Assembly: GCF_949628265.1 (NCBI RefSeq)
Contig: NC_088789.1
Span: forward strand, 5,944,886-6,008,885
Direction of reading: 5' to 3'
Source of the DNA: Cloeon dipterum
Taxonomy: Eukaryota; Arthropoda; Insecta; Ephemeroptera; Baetidae
Length of the DNA stretch: 64,000 bases
Shown here: piece by piece, positions 22,184-35,487 of the stretch
Layout: each line of letters starts with the position of its first letter
Numbering within the stretch: the first letter of the stretch is position 1
The notes under the pieces: generated by a model
Databases searched by the model: none
Seen by the model: only the letters and a program-made list of their open reading frames with translations
What the model was told of the DNA's origin: nothing
Program-made: the position numbers and the translations under genes

Positions 22184-25100
22184 GAAATATAAGCCCCATA
22201 TATATAATCATAAAAATGAGGCACTTTTGAATATTTTTTTAAATATGTTTGAATCAGACTATTTAAAAATTGGTTTAAAAAACGTCTATACTATAACACT
22301 CTTGTGAAAGGATATCCTCTTTAATCCCAGAAAAAGGTTTAAAAATCACAGGCACTTATTAAATTATTATTCTGAATCTAAAATTAATTAAACAAAATAC
22401 TCATTTTATGATCCTATCTCTCACGTTTAAAATGAGAAAGCAGGAGTAATAAAAATCTCAAGTCAAACACGGATACTTTATTAAATTTATTTATTTTATT
22501 TGCGAAATCCTCTCTCACAGACGTTAATGCATTTCTCATTAATTCAGATAAAACCGATATAAGCTCGAGAAGGGACGTTTGGTCGCAGATAAATTAATTA
22601 AACAAAAGGCGGCCTCATTTTTATCAATTATCTAATTTACTTGTGGCGATGAGCAACTGCTGCCTGCGCGCGAGTGTGTGTTTGTGTTTTTATTTGCTCA
22701 ACAAGCGGCGAATGCGCACTCAGAAGTGAACAAGCTTCAGCACTTAGACTTATTAAAGCGGACGAATAAATTCAATAACGTCAGCGGGCGGCTAGTCACT
22801 TGATCAGCTCACAAGCACACTCCCGCGGACCGAAATGATATACGTATACAAATGATTGTGTTGCCGACGCGGAGACAGTCACAGATACAGAAACGAACGT
22901 ATTTAGCCGCAACAGCAGCAGCTCGCATATAGATAATTCCGAACATTTTAACGTCTCCTCGCTCTTTTATCTTATCCTTCCGACAATAAAAGCCATCTGT
23001 CCACTGCTTATTTAGTCCAACGCAACAACATACGGGTGACACCCAATTAAACTGAATAAACAATAATCATCGTGGTCTCTGGCAGTATTTTTTCTTTTGT
23101 AAACGAAGATTTTATGCTGCGAAAGCATTGTTTTATGACATACAATTATGTCTATAAAATTCAGTTAAAACATTCTGGTCACATAAAATGCAAAGTCTTC
23201 TAAATTAATTATTTTATTTGTCATAACCTTAAAGTTAATTAGCTGAGGAAAAATAGCAGTTGCATCGACAACCGCTATAAACAATTTTGTAATAATGAAT
23301 GCAAAAATACTTCGAACAATAAGGTACTATTATTTCAACAGCGAAATACATATTATTGTTTCCAGACGTGCAAGTTAACTTATAACATATATGGCTCATA
23401 GCGTCTAGTTGGGATTTAGATGAATTTGAGGCAATTTAATGCAACTTCACCTAATGTTATTAACATGAACATTTTTATTGTTCTTAACTTTTGATTTATA
23501 CCATTTAAAATTGCCACAAAAATTCAAGATATAATTTTTTTTCAATAATGTTGAAGTTGTAAAGGTATTGTAAATACAAAGCTTTATTTTACTGAGCATG
23601 AAATGAAACGAGCTGCTGACTGTCCACCAGCAGCTCAAGCCACAATGACATGATTTTTCTTGTAATTTACTGATTTTTTTAACTATAAATTTTTGGAGAA
23701 ATAAACTAAATGAAATTGAGCAGTACAGAAATTTCCTAAAATAATTGATAATATTTATTATTTTCCGCAAAATTTAACAATTTATATCATGACACCAGGC
23801 AACATATCAGCCACTTGAATCATATTTCTTTATGATACCACTTTTGTGCAAAATGTGTTATTAGGCTGTATTAAGGAGGTACGTAAATTTCATTTCCCAA
23901 ACAAAATATTATACAAATATTTGATCTTAGACAAGGCAGTGTTGTTATTTTGTAATTTGTAATTCCCGACAGTCAGTACAATTTTTGAGCGTGTAATGGG
24001 AGTCTTCCCCTGCTCTGTTATCAGAATCAAAATTTCGATTTTGCCAGGTATGATTTTTGTAGCAAAGGCAGAATTTTACACTACAATAATGACATTTCCC
24101 TGTTGATTCATTTTCCCAACAGGACGCATTCGATAACGAAACAGACCGCCGCGCGCGCGTCTATATATAATCCTTTGAGTTCTGAGTCAACAAGAGCAGT
24201 TTGACAGAACCCAATTAAAAGCTTTCTCGCGCGCACTCACTTCCATGTGTGTGTGTGTGTGTGTGCGTTTTATCAAAGAGAGCAGCGCGCAAAGGTGGCA
24301 ACATTCTGCTCGGCTGTAAATAAATTACCACCTTCATTATCTCGCAGCGCAGCAGTTACACCAGCTCGAACACTGCTCTCGTATCACTTTTATTGCCACC
24401 ACCACGCTGCTCTCTGTAAATGATATCAATGAGTTAATCCCCTTTCTGCCGGCGAGTTATTCAAAACATCAGCACGGGACACGCTAGCTTATTTCGAAAT
24501 CCTGCTAAACCCTATAATTTCTGACTGCATTTGTGTTTTTGCATAGTTGCAATATGAGCAGTTTGTATGTACGAATATGGCCGCCAAAAGTGTCTATACG
24601 ACTTGATGCATTTATGCAGTCTTCTGACTGGCGGTACTCTATTAGACACCATTTTGAATTGTTCTGATGTGCAGGATCCAGGAACAAAGAAATGAGATTT
24701 TTTAATTCTTTGCCCATCATTTAATTAAATCAACAAGACAGAAATAAGTAAAGAAAACATGCGTGCACCCGCCAAAAGCATTATTGCGCGGCAGTTCAGT
24801 TCCGGTAATTTGGCAACCTCAACATAGGAGTCAACTGTAAAATGAGATTGACAAACTAGCTGCGAGCGAAAATGCCACCCAGCATAGCAGTTGCTAATTA
24901 ACCTTTACAACAAGGCTGCTTTTGCACACGCAAACTTTAAAACAAAGAGGGCAACAAACGCCGCAGCCGATCCTAATCTCGCAAATTATTTGACGACAGG
25001 CTAATTAAGCCTGTCATTTCTGCGGTTTCAACGGCTGCTGTGGACGAATTTGCTGAGCTTGCAATTAGTCTGATAAAACAAGAATACCTTCTCCTTGGTT

Positions 25101-28082
25101 ACAATAAGAAATAGGGATTATTACAATTTTAAAGATATCTATCAATTATTAACAGTATACAGACCGAATTTTCGAACATATTTTCACTTAAATTAAAGGC
25201 AATTACAATTGTTAATTTTCCCCTAATTAAAAATTAAAAGTGCCGTTGCCTTATTTTTTTCTGGACACTTTTCCACAGATAAATAATTTCACTTGACTTA
25301 GCACAGTGAATAATAAGACGCCGAGCTGATTGTGTGTGTGTGTGTGTTTGCTTATAATAATCCTCGGCGGATCCGCCGTTTAGACGATGTTTAGCGCGCT
25401 TATGTGTGCTGTTTGTGTATGGTGCATGTAATAAAAACACACACAGATCTCATTACTAAGACTGTGCGCTTGTTAATAAAGTTGCTTTTGGTGATGCTCA
25501 GACGGCGCGCGTAAGCCGAGGGCATAATAATAATGTTATCTCGGCGAAACATATTCTAATTATTTCATCCCCCGTCCCGCCGCGCCGTGTATAAGAAACA
25601 CATACACACAGTAGATGAGTGAATTTATTATTATTAAGAAGGCGCGCGCACTCACCCAAGGCTCTACAGACAGACAGACAGCCAAATCGCTCTTGAAACG
25701 ACGCTAGGATTAAACAATTTGGTGGTTTGTTTGTTTGTTTATTTCTCTGCGAAGTGCAAATTGAGAGACTGAGAGGACAGACTAGACTGTATGCTACAAT
25801 TTTTTTTATTATTCACTGCAATAATAAAATCCTCGCAAAAATTCAGACGCAAGTGATGATATCTTTATGAGAATTGGTGAACCATAAATGTTCCTATGGA
25901 TTATATAATTTTATAAACACATAATCCAAACGATAAAAGACCATCAAAACGGAAGATAAAAATGATTAATAAACAGAGAACATTGGCGTTGAAAGATGAT
26001 TTACGACCGTGCCGGCTAAATAGCCATAGGGAAATCAGGCTTGAATCAGAGTTAAACAAATATTTATCGGCCGCGGGTTGATTTACAACAGCCTAATTAA
26101 TATTTGGAGATGGGCCTGTGTGCATATGAAAGCATTATCCGCCGTAAAAGCGCAATTTACTCTGAGTTATGGGCTCTCCCGACACATTCACGTAGTTTTT
26201 CTCCAAAAAAGCAGGTGAATAAAGAGGTGAACTCAGCTGTCCTCGCCTCTTCGAGCCCGTCCGTCGTTTGCACCTGTCTGTCTCCCTTTTTGTATAAATT
26301 CCTCGGAAAGGTGCGCGCGTTTTGGTCCGTTTGGCGGATAGAGTTGCCATGTAATACTCTCGCACTCGGTGTTTTTCTGACGTGTGCCACAACCTGTAAT
26401 TATCCGTTCGAGTAAGTTATTATCTCGTTATTCATATAAAAGTAGTAGTGGATTTCTCTGTCAGCTTACCAACAGCACCTTTATTGTACTTCAGAATTCC
26501 TTGTGAGTTCTGGGCTAAAAGATTTTAAATATATTTTAAATTAAATTGTTTACCCGATCTAATTGCCAGCATTAAATTTAAATATTATTTTTAGTTACCA
26601 ATTAACACAGTTTTGTAATTAATTGCATCAGCGTTCTTAACCGATCCAAAATTAGTGTAATTTTTTTAACACATTAGAAAGAGAAAGAAAAATTAAGTCA
26701 AGTGGATCTCTGATGGAGAAATTAAATTGAATATCATTGATGATGATATAATTATTTTTTGTTTTCAAACAAATAAGTGACTTTTAAAAAATGAAAAATA
26801 ATTTAACAAAAAACATAATTGAAAGTAACCTTTTAGTTTAATTTTTTATATCCCGTTTTCCTATAGGCTTTTCTAAATCTACTCATTTTTGTTTAGTTTT
26901 GAGCTATCATTAATGGTAAACAATTTATGGAAATCAATGGAAATAAATTCGTTTTTTGTCACACGATGGCGCTCTTCTTAATTGCATACAAATTAAGTGT
27001 CTTGCCAATTTTTCTGTTAAATGCGTGATCTAAAATGCCCGCAGGAGAGAGATAAAATTTAATTATTGTCTTTAAAAGAACAACAATTACATCAGCCCGC
27101 TAAGAGCTAGATTACCTTCTTAATTATACCTCGGCATTGTTCTGTCGCGGCGAATTACATGGATATAAATTGCACTTTCACGCGTCAGTGCCTTTCCCAT
27201 GTTGGAAAAATTGAAGAATGCGATGTATGTACGAGAATATCATACGCTTGGCCAAAGGAGCTGTGTGCAGTGCAGTGCAGATTGCCATCTTGGCCTGCGC
27301 GCCGTCAAGTATAAAATAAAGAAATTATAATAGCATGCGCATCGTTAGTAAAACGTCAGTGTTGACAGAGCCACTATTTTTCAAAGGAAAAATAAGATCT
27401 ACAGAAGCAAACACAATTAAAAAATAAATGAATAATCATAGCTATATTTTGTATTATTCATGGTAATAGTAACGAAGCAGGGTGGCAAAGTTTGCTCAAG
27501 CAAAGTTTTTAGTCAGAAGTATAATATGGATTCCATAAATATAACGATTTAATGACCAATTTAACTGAAATTATATGTTAAATTTTATATTTTGATACAA
27601 TTATTGAAAAATATGTTAGTGCTAACCTAAAACTTTATTTTAAATGTTTTTGAAATATTTGAGACTGCTCGTGCTCTGTTTTGGCAGCCATGGTTGCTGG
27701 CACGTTTGATAGGAATTTGGGAGCGTGTCAGAATCAGATTTATCATAATCGTAATAGCAGCGTGCGTGTAAACGAGCCAGGCGAGGTTGCAGAGCAGAAA
27801 AGAATGGCGGCGGCACAACTTGCGCTGCTTCCTTAAACACATCATCACGCCCCGCAACATCGATCGACCGAAATCATTATGTGCCGTAGACAAACATGTT
27901 GTGTGCACTTTTGCTTCGTAATTAGCTGCCGACCGAATTTTTGCGGCTGTCCGATATGCATGTTCACTACCCTCTTTCCCAATATAACACACACGAAGAT
28001 CGCTGTTTCGTGGCTGATTACACGCACACATTGCGTTTTAATTCGCGCCGAGACTGCCACGAACGAGAAGCAAATAAAACGG
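22184..28082. other. Non-coding stretch
   Basis: Mostly AT-rich DNA with GC-richer patches near 22640-22850, 24120-24400, 25500-25620 and 26200-26400. TG microsatellites lie at 24246-24265 and about 25331-25346. I found no gene, tRNA or miRNA that I could support. Confidence 0.45.
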
Positions 28083-28101
28083 CTCATTAATTATTAATGA
28101 G
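28083..28101. promoter_or_regulatory. Palindromic homeodomain-type site
   Basis: CTCATTAATTATTAATGAG is a perfect 19-bp palindrome about its central T. It contains TAAT-T-ATTA and overlapping ATTAAT cores, the sequence recognised by many homeodomain proteins as monomers or pairs. Binding is not shown by sequence alone. Confidence 0.35.
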
Positions 28102-31100
28102 GAGCCGCGTTTGCGTGGATATTGGCTTATCTGTGGATTTTATCACGGCATGACTAACAGATTTTTGCCGTTAAAAAACGTATTTTAACAAAGGCCTTGA
28201 TCGATACAAATGATAAAAGCAGAGAACTTGCTTGAGGAAATGGAAACAATAAATAATATGACATTGGTTATTTATTGTTTTTTAATTTTTAAATGCACAC
28301 AAATCAATTTATTGATGCTTCACTGAATTTACATAAGGTGCAATTCACTTATCATATAAGAATATGATCGGAAAATAAAGAAATTGACATGGAAATTTGT
28401 CACAAACTTTTTAAATACATTCAAAGAGATTGCTGGCTTATTTTTTTATAAAAAGTTGCATTATTTTAAGGCCACCACCACCCTTTAAAGACTCTCCCTT
28501 ATAGGATGAAACCCTATGCCATACTCCTCCTTTTCCCCTGAGTTAAATTATAAGTTCTCTCAAGAGAGTTTCAATATGGGATTGTTTTAAAGTATAGCTT
28601 TACAGGCAATAAAAACCTTTTGCTTTGTTGACTGTAAAACATTAAGTTGATTTTTTGTGAAATTTACGGTTTATCTCCACAATGTGGGGTAGTGAAATCA
28701 GAAACAAGTAATTATAGTTTTTACATTTCAGTTCTTGCAAATTTTTTCGTAAAACAATAAACGGTTTGTCAATGATTTTTTCGCTTTATTTCGATCCCTC
28801 TCGTCGCGATCTATCCAATGGTGGTTATGAGATAAATTTCCCTTCTGGCGAAATAATTTATAATTTCGCCTAGGTGTGTAGAGGAAAAATTGCGCAGCTT
28901 AACAACCAGATGCGACTTATTTTCCTTGTTGCAAGCAAAGGGCAACATTCAATTCGATAGTAAAAATTTGAGTGTTTGTTGATCGGTGCGCAATTACTCT
29001 GGGACCAGGATGATTTCCAATAAGGAGACAGTGCTCACCGGTTGATTAGCCTTTCTTCTCAAAAATTTAAACGGAAATCTGGGAAATTTGTAGCTCTCAT
29101 TTTTAGACAGAATTTCAAGATTTTTCACAAATTTTCCGAAAAGCTTTACATTAAGATACATTAATTTTCCTTTAAATTTTTGTCATAAAATTTCAAGCAT
29201 AACAAGATTCTATACTTTTAGGATTTAATTATTCATTTTTTAATCTTAAAAAAACTCGCTAAGCTTGTGCTGGGGAAAAATTTGAAAATAAAAAACTGCT
29301 AACCCAGTGTGCAGATTTGGGGGTGCTGAAGTTTGTTGGTTTTTCGGCTCTCAAGAGCTGTTTTCTCGTTTTAATTACAGCTGGCGGAGGCTCTTTTGTT
29401 GGCTGCGGGGTTGGTGGTGTGGCTTATGTTGCTCTTACCAGCAGCAGCGTCGCGAGCGTAGTGTTTTTGAGTTGCTCTCTCGCTGCTAATGGGTTCATTT
29501 TTGCTCTCTTTTCATCGCGGTGGCGGCGACGGCGGCATTGTTGCTGCTTTTCAGCCCCGCAAAACGAATATACAGAGGCAGGCGGCTATACACGCAGCGC
29601 TCGAAATGAGCAGCAGTAGCAGAGGCGTATATTCGCCCCGTGGGCCAACTCTTTTTAATTCCAATTTACAATCTCCTCTCAGGAAGTACATTGTATACAC
29701 GACGATGACTCTGCCTCGCGCTCTTTCTACTTGTTCTTGAAATAACAAGGGTTTTGTGAAAAATAATGAGGCCTCTTTACAAGCAGGAAAAGTGATCATT
29801 ACTGCGCGCCGCTCCTGCTCAATGCGGAATAATTGGTGCCGTGCATCAGTCTTTATTCATCAAACCTCCACTGTTTCCCTGCCACTCTCGGCCCGTTAAC
29901 AACTATCATTTTGATGTCTTTAATGATTAAAATAATTACTCACTTTTCTAGCTGGAAGTGAATAAAAGCTTGCTATTAATAATTGAGTTGAGGGAGCGGT
30001 GAAATTAACGTGGAGCTGCTTTCCTCATGTCACATTTTTACGGCACCAGACCCAGAGGCGCCACTAAACGTGCACGTTTAGCGAAAGACAGCAGCAGTGA
30101 TTAGCTGAGAGAAGACCATCAGTTTGTCCAGATTTATGCAAAAGTGCAGGGAAAGACACAGGTGCAGGTTGGGGCAGCTATAATTCTCCATTCGCGGCTG
30201 AGTGACCTTTCACCGCTTTGCCCGATAGCGTGAAAAATCCCAGCTGCCCGTGTACCTTTTTGTCTGTGCTTTATGATGAAAAACGGGCTGCAAAGCGGAC
30301 CTACGGAATGAAGAAATAGTGCGCTCTCAATGGCTACATGTGTTTCAATTTGTCCGCAGGTCGTTCTACACGGCAGTAACCGTATAGCTGCTCTCCAGCC
30401 AAAAGCGCGAAAAGCATGCAGCTGCTGCCCCAGAGCGAAATATACATACATTTTCTGCTCTTTTTACGTTTCTGTGCACTCCACCAGAATTCATCGGAGC
30501 GCTTCACGCGAATTTGCGCAAAATTTTCGCTTCGCTTGTTCTGCAATTGTGTCGACAGTGTCATTTCTGTGACAGCCAGATCCACTTGGAAGCAAAGAGA
30601 AAAATTGAAACGTTCAATTGCAAAAAAATTTCATGTAGCAATTTTTGCTAAAAATTACTGTTTCATTTAGATGATTTCCAGAATCAAGTTAGTTGATTTT
30701 AGACTGCTTTAATTGGAGTTTAAATAAAGTTTAAACAATACTAACATTTAAAAACTCGTCGCTGTTAATTTGACATTATGTAATTTCCTTAACTTTTGAA
30801 TAAAAAAATCACAAAATGTTTTTCATGGTGCAAATTTCATTAACAATTACCAAACACTAAATTTTTTAAATACTCTGAAATTTTCAGTAGAAATGGTCCC
30901 AGGAGGAAAAAACAGACGCCACGCGGTGTTTCCATCCTTGGTTTGTGAAATAAAGACGGAGACTGCCCGAAATTCCCTGTTGCGCGAACATTTGTTTGCA
31001 GCAGCCTTTTGTTTGCGAGGAGCAGTCTGAATGGTCTCGTGCTCTCTCCTTGCTGGCGGCGCCGAGCTTTTTGTTGCTGGAATAATTTCATTAAATAAGA

Positions 31101-34100
31101 GGTGTTGCTGGCTGTTGAGCCCTTGATAACATTTGCCAGCCATTGCTCTTCATTAAAATGTCTCCCTAGAAGTCAGTGGAGCATACTGTTTTTCCATTAT
31201 TATTATTATTATTCCAGCGGCGGCCCCTGAAAGAGTGAGCAGGCGAAAGGAACGTAGCCGCACACACAATGCACATTCACATACATTTTTCTTCCCCGCC
31301 TCGCGCAGCGTAAATGGCAAAAATATTTCATCCCCGAGGACGCTGCTTCTTCCTGTTAGTAAATTTTGATTTTCCAATTCCGCTGGGTGCTCGCCAGTGT
31401 CTTGTTTGCAGATCAGAAATTGTATGAATACTTCTGTGTTGTCGCAGCTTTTTTCCATATTTTCCCTCTTTCTCTCTTTCTCTGCACCCCAGCATTTTGC
31501 AACTAAAAGCAACCCGTTGCTCTCTGCTGGCGCTTTGTTAAAAAAGTTTCCTTTGTGCGTTGAGCAGTGTGCAGGCAGAGAGAGAGAGAGCTGCTCTCCC
31601 TTCTAGTACTATATTTGTTTGCCTTCACTTAACAATGCCGAGAGCAGCGAATCTGTACCCAACACAAGTCGCCGCAGTCAGCCGACTTGCGACTTCTTTC
31701 CGCGCAAAAAGCGCCGCTGCCCGCCCTCCCCGGGGACTTTCGCCCATTTTCACTTTCAAAAAGCTGCCTTGCCCATTATGCTTGTTTATTTGAAAATCTA
31801 AAAAGGGAAGTCTGGCCATCACCATGGCTTACTTTTATTACTTTGCCTTTTGTAGGTTTAAATATAAACTTGGTAATAATTAAAATCAAAATATATGAAG
31901 CAGTCAAGAATTTAAACAAAAACAAACCTACACATGCTATTATTTTCAAACAAAAATTCGAGAAAACAATTGTTATTTGAGTTCTTACTATAAAAAATAT
32001 GTTTTGTAAATGCTCGGACAACAGGAGACACCACTGAACGTTACAATGATACAAAACGTTCCAATCAAAGTATTTTGTAGTCAAAACTTAACATTACGTT
32101 TGAAACTATTGATTTTTATGCATAAATTTCATTATATTATTTCGCAAATCTAATAATATCGTCATAGATCAAATTCTCCTACTTGTCGTGACATCTATTG
32201 AATCGAGGTATCATTCCAGTGCATGTAATTCATGACCTCATTGCATCACAATAAGAATTGTGTTTTTTCCTGTTTTTCACAGTTTTATTTCTCAAAGTCA
32301 GAAGGGAAGAAACGTTCAGCCACAACAGAACGTTATCTGGCGGAGCAGTCCTTTTGTACATTGGCAGTCGGCAACATTCGACGCAAACTGATTTTCTCGC
32401 CGCTGGCTGTTGAAAGCAACGCGCAGCGCAGAGAAAGAGAAGGAAAAGCGCGCGCGGGGTGCCGAGAGTGCCAATCAATTGTTGATACCTGCGCGATAAA
32501 AGCAGCATTTACACTTGGTGGAAACGAGAAAGGCGTCGTCACGTGAAAGAGAGCAAGAGAGAGAGAGAGAGTGAGTGAGAGAGAGGCGCTTAACAAAGAG
32601 CGCCGTGTATTGGATTAGTAACTTTCCTTGTTCAACAAATGACTTGCAAAGGAACCCCAAGGGTAGCGACCGACGCCAAGCGCACCACCAAGCACCAAAC
32701 GCTTTCGCACTGCCGATAGATTTTTCATCCCGACCAGCTCTTTCTCCTGCGTGGAAGGAATTCAAACATTCTATTCTGTTCAGCAGAGTTCATTCAGTCT
32801 TGCTTTCAACCCCTTCAACGCACTTTAGATAATCTATATCGACTGATATATGGTATTTAGTTAGTATCGTATAGTTCAAATTGTATTTTTAATCTGCATT
32901 TATACATATTAACATGGCCAATTCAAAATATAAATAATATTAATATTAAAGCAAGATTTGTGACAATTTAGTTAGCAAAAAAGTTCGGTAAATGAAAAGT
33001 AATATTTTTTAGAATTATTGGAGTTCCTTGAGCTTAAAACTATACATAGACTACGAAAATAATACATTTCCCTGGAGTTTAAAGAATAATAATAATTTGA
33101 TTCGGACGATTTCAATGGTCAATAGTAGCAGCTAATCCGGATGGTATAAATTTTGTTTTCAATGCAGTACTGCTGAAACGTGGAATTTAAGTTTTCCTCT
33201 AAAATTTCAATCCTTTGTAGATTTCGCGTAGAATAGAGCCATTTCGTAAATTTGTAATTTTGAATGTAAGAGCTGTTGGAGGTTTTGAAATCTTCGAAAG
33301 GGATTGTCAAAAAAGCGGCCTGTACTTATTTTGTGATGCTGAAACTTTATAACTGCTCCGGTTGGCAATTATCAAACATCAAACCTTGAATTGTTGGGCT
33401 ACTTGTTAGATTTTTATTTCATTTCCCATAGGCTATTTACATAAAATATTTATGTTTATTATTCCTCCACACGTTTAACATAAATAAATTTAAAGCCGAT
33501 AAAAGAGGAAAAATCACGCAAAGATTTAAATTGATGAGATATCAAAATTTACTGGACGCTCTTTTCTTTTTTCCCTGTTAAGCTCGCGTAGCGATCAAAT
33601 CGGTAAAAATTCCAATCGCTCAATTCAAACATCCGGGGAACTTAATATTTCGTCTATGCGAATATTCTGATAAAAACAGTGAAAACATTTCTTCAGATAT
33701 CCCTGCACCGAGAGTTAAAAAGATTTTGCTCCTCCGAACAGTGCGGGTGTGAAAAGTGGCTCGTCCCACGCTCAAGAGAGGGTTACCAAGCACTTTTTGA
33801 AATGCTGCTCATCCGGGCAATTAGGCCGATTCACGGCGTTAAACGAGTCAATTAATATTTGGCGTGGGCGTGAATGGGTGTTAATTAGCGATCCGAGTGA
33901 CGAGTCACCGTGCGCACCCGCCACCTGAATGGGCCGCTCGTTAGTTTTTCCCAACGCAGGCAGGCCGAAATCCGCGCGAGCCGCGCCTCAATGCGCACTT
34001 TATTCGGCGTGGTTATTAATTGTTTTGACTGCGACTGTACTTGAGAGATCATTAATCAGCCGCCCGCTGAAAAGGTCCGACTGAAAAGAGCCTACCTGCG

Positions 34101-34820
34101 CTCGGTAAAAAACACAGCGCGCGGGTGAAAAGGAGAAGAGGATTCAAATCGCGGAGATCTGGCAAAAGTTGATGCCCTTTGTTTCTCTCCCCGCGGTGTG
34201 GTTCCTATTAGTACCACATTATGCACGCAGACCCGAGTAAACAAATAAATACAAAATCAAAGTGTGGTGGACGATTTGTGCACAGTCATCTTTTCAGCAT
34301 GTCAAACAAAAGTATTTTTTATAGACGTGTAATTCACGTGATTGCATGTATTATTATTGAAACCTAAATGACATGATTAAGTACCTATTTCATGATAACG
34401 TCCTGGAAGCGCGGAAATCACGTGTAACTCAACAAAAACCCAAATTTTCACTGTCCCTTTCTTGCAAGAAGGAAATTCTCTTTTGGTTGTTGAGCTATGC
34501 ACAAGGTTTCCGCTACCAAAGATGATAATTACATTAATATTATGTGTCCTCTGTCCTCTGAAACTGTCTTATTATTTAAGCGTGCTATTGAATACTATAT
34601 ATGAGAAATGCAAAAACTTTTGATAAATTTTCCCCCAAGAACTCCTTCCGAGGCCAACATGTTTATATAGCGCTGCTATATATACATATTTAGGTGGTTG
34701 AGAAGCCCCTCGGTTTTTGCGGTTTTTAAATTTCAGCCTCTCGGACAAAAAGCAAAAGTAGATCCGCGAAGGGTGCTTTTAATTAAACAAGACGGGCGTA
34801 AATATAAAATCTTGACTCAC
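28102..34820. other. Non-coding stretch rich in CT/GA motifs
   Basis: GC-balanced islands at about 29300-29730, 30030-30560, 31540-31770, 32340-32800 and 33720-34200 alternate with AT-rich DNA. A GAGA-rich run covers 32545-32585, and an ATT repeat lies at 31196-31213. ORFs in these islands (up to 119 codons) lack recognisable motifs. I see no gene. Confidence 0.45.
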
Positions 34821-34881
34821 CTGCTGCCTGGCAGCCAGCCGGACTGGTTAGCCCGTTGAGATGATCGAGTGCTGACTGACT
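34821..34881 (-). promoter_or_regulatory. Possible non-coding first exon with initiator and consensus splice donor
   Basis: On the minus strand, TTCAGTCAGTCAGC at 34884-34871 matches the insect initiator (TCAGT), with a presumed start at 34881. About 60 nt later the sequence reads GGCAGCAG followed by GTGAGTCAAG, a perfect donor whose exon ends at 34821. No ATG lies between. A TATA-like ATATATA is further upstream at about 35070-35077. The target of the splice was not found. Confidence 0.3.
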
Positions 34882-35194
34882 GAACTTGCCAGGTCGAGCG
34901 ATAAAGGTGTCCTGCTTGCCGCACTTTTTCACCGAAAAGAGCAAAAACCTGTTGCGTGACGCGGCCTGCTGCTTCGTCTGTGGCTAATTAGAGCAAAGCA
35001 AAGGGTTGCAAAGGTGAAATTCATATTTTTACCTGCTCGTCTCTCGGCTCGCGGAGATAGAAAGGGAGCATATATAGCGAGCGTCTCCCGACCGACCGAC
35101 CGGCTCTCGCAGCCGCCCAATTCGAGAGACAAGTTAATTTATGTCTTCGGACGAAAGGTGTTGACTGCCTCACAATTTATCCCCATTATTTAAG

Positions 35195-35487
35195 TATATA
35201 AAACGGCCATAAGGATAAAAGCTTTTCCGAGTCGCAGTTATCTGCGGCTGCCTTTTTACACTATGCTTTTGAGGAGTTCACTGCTTGCCGCGTGCATCGG
35301 CCGCCAGTTCGCCTCGAAAAGACGTTTGCGCCACTCGCTCCAGCGCAAAACACCGTCATTTGCGTGTTCAACGGAGATTCCAAACCTCGGACACCTGCTC
35401 CACTGACCACTGGTCAGCCGCGAAAAATGTTTTCCTGGCATTGACCGATCCGTCAGTACCCTCAGCCTGAAGATGCATGGTGCGCAG
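35195..35487 (+). promoter_or_regulatory. Possible TATA promoter and first exon ending in a splice donor
   Basis: TATATAAAA lies at 35195-35203, and CGCAGTT at 35234-35239 resembles an initiator but is about 39 bp from the core TATAAAA. A GC-balanced stretch follows and ends TGCGCAG at 35487, then GTAAGC, a strong donor. An ATG at 35473 would place five codons (MHGAQ) before the donor; upstream ATGs open only short frames. No partner exon was identified with certainty. Confidence 0.3.

Noticed and set aside
27101..27116. TAAGAGCTAGATTACC, similar to the miR-79/miR-9 star strand
   Set aside because: The seed differs, and no complementary arm for a precursor hairpin exists within 100 bp on either side.
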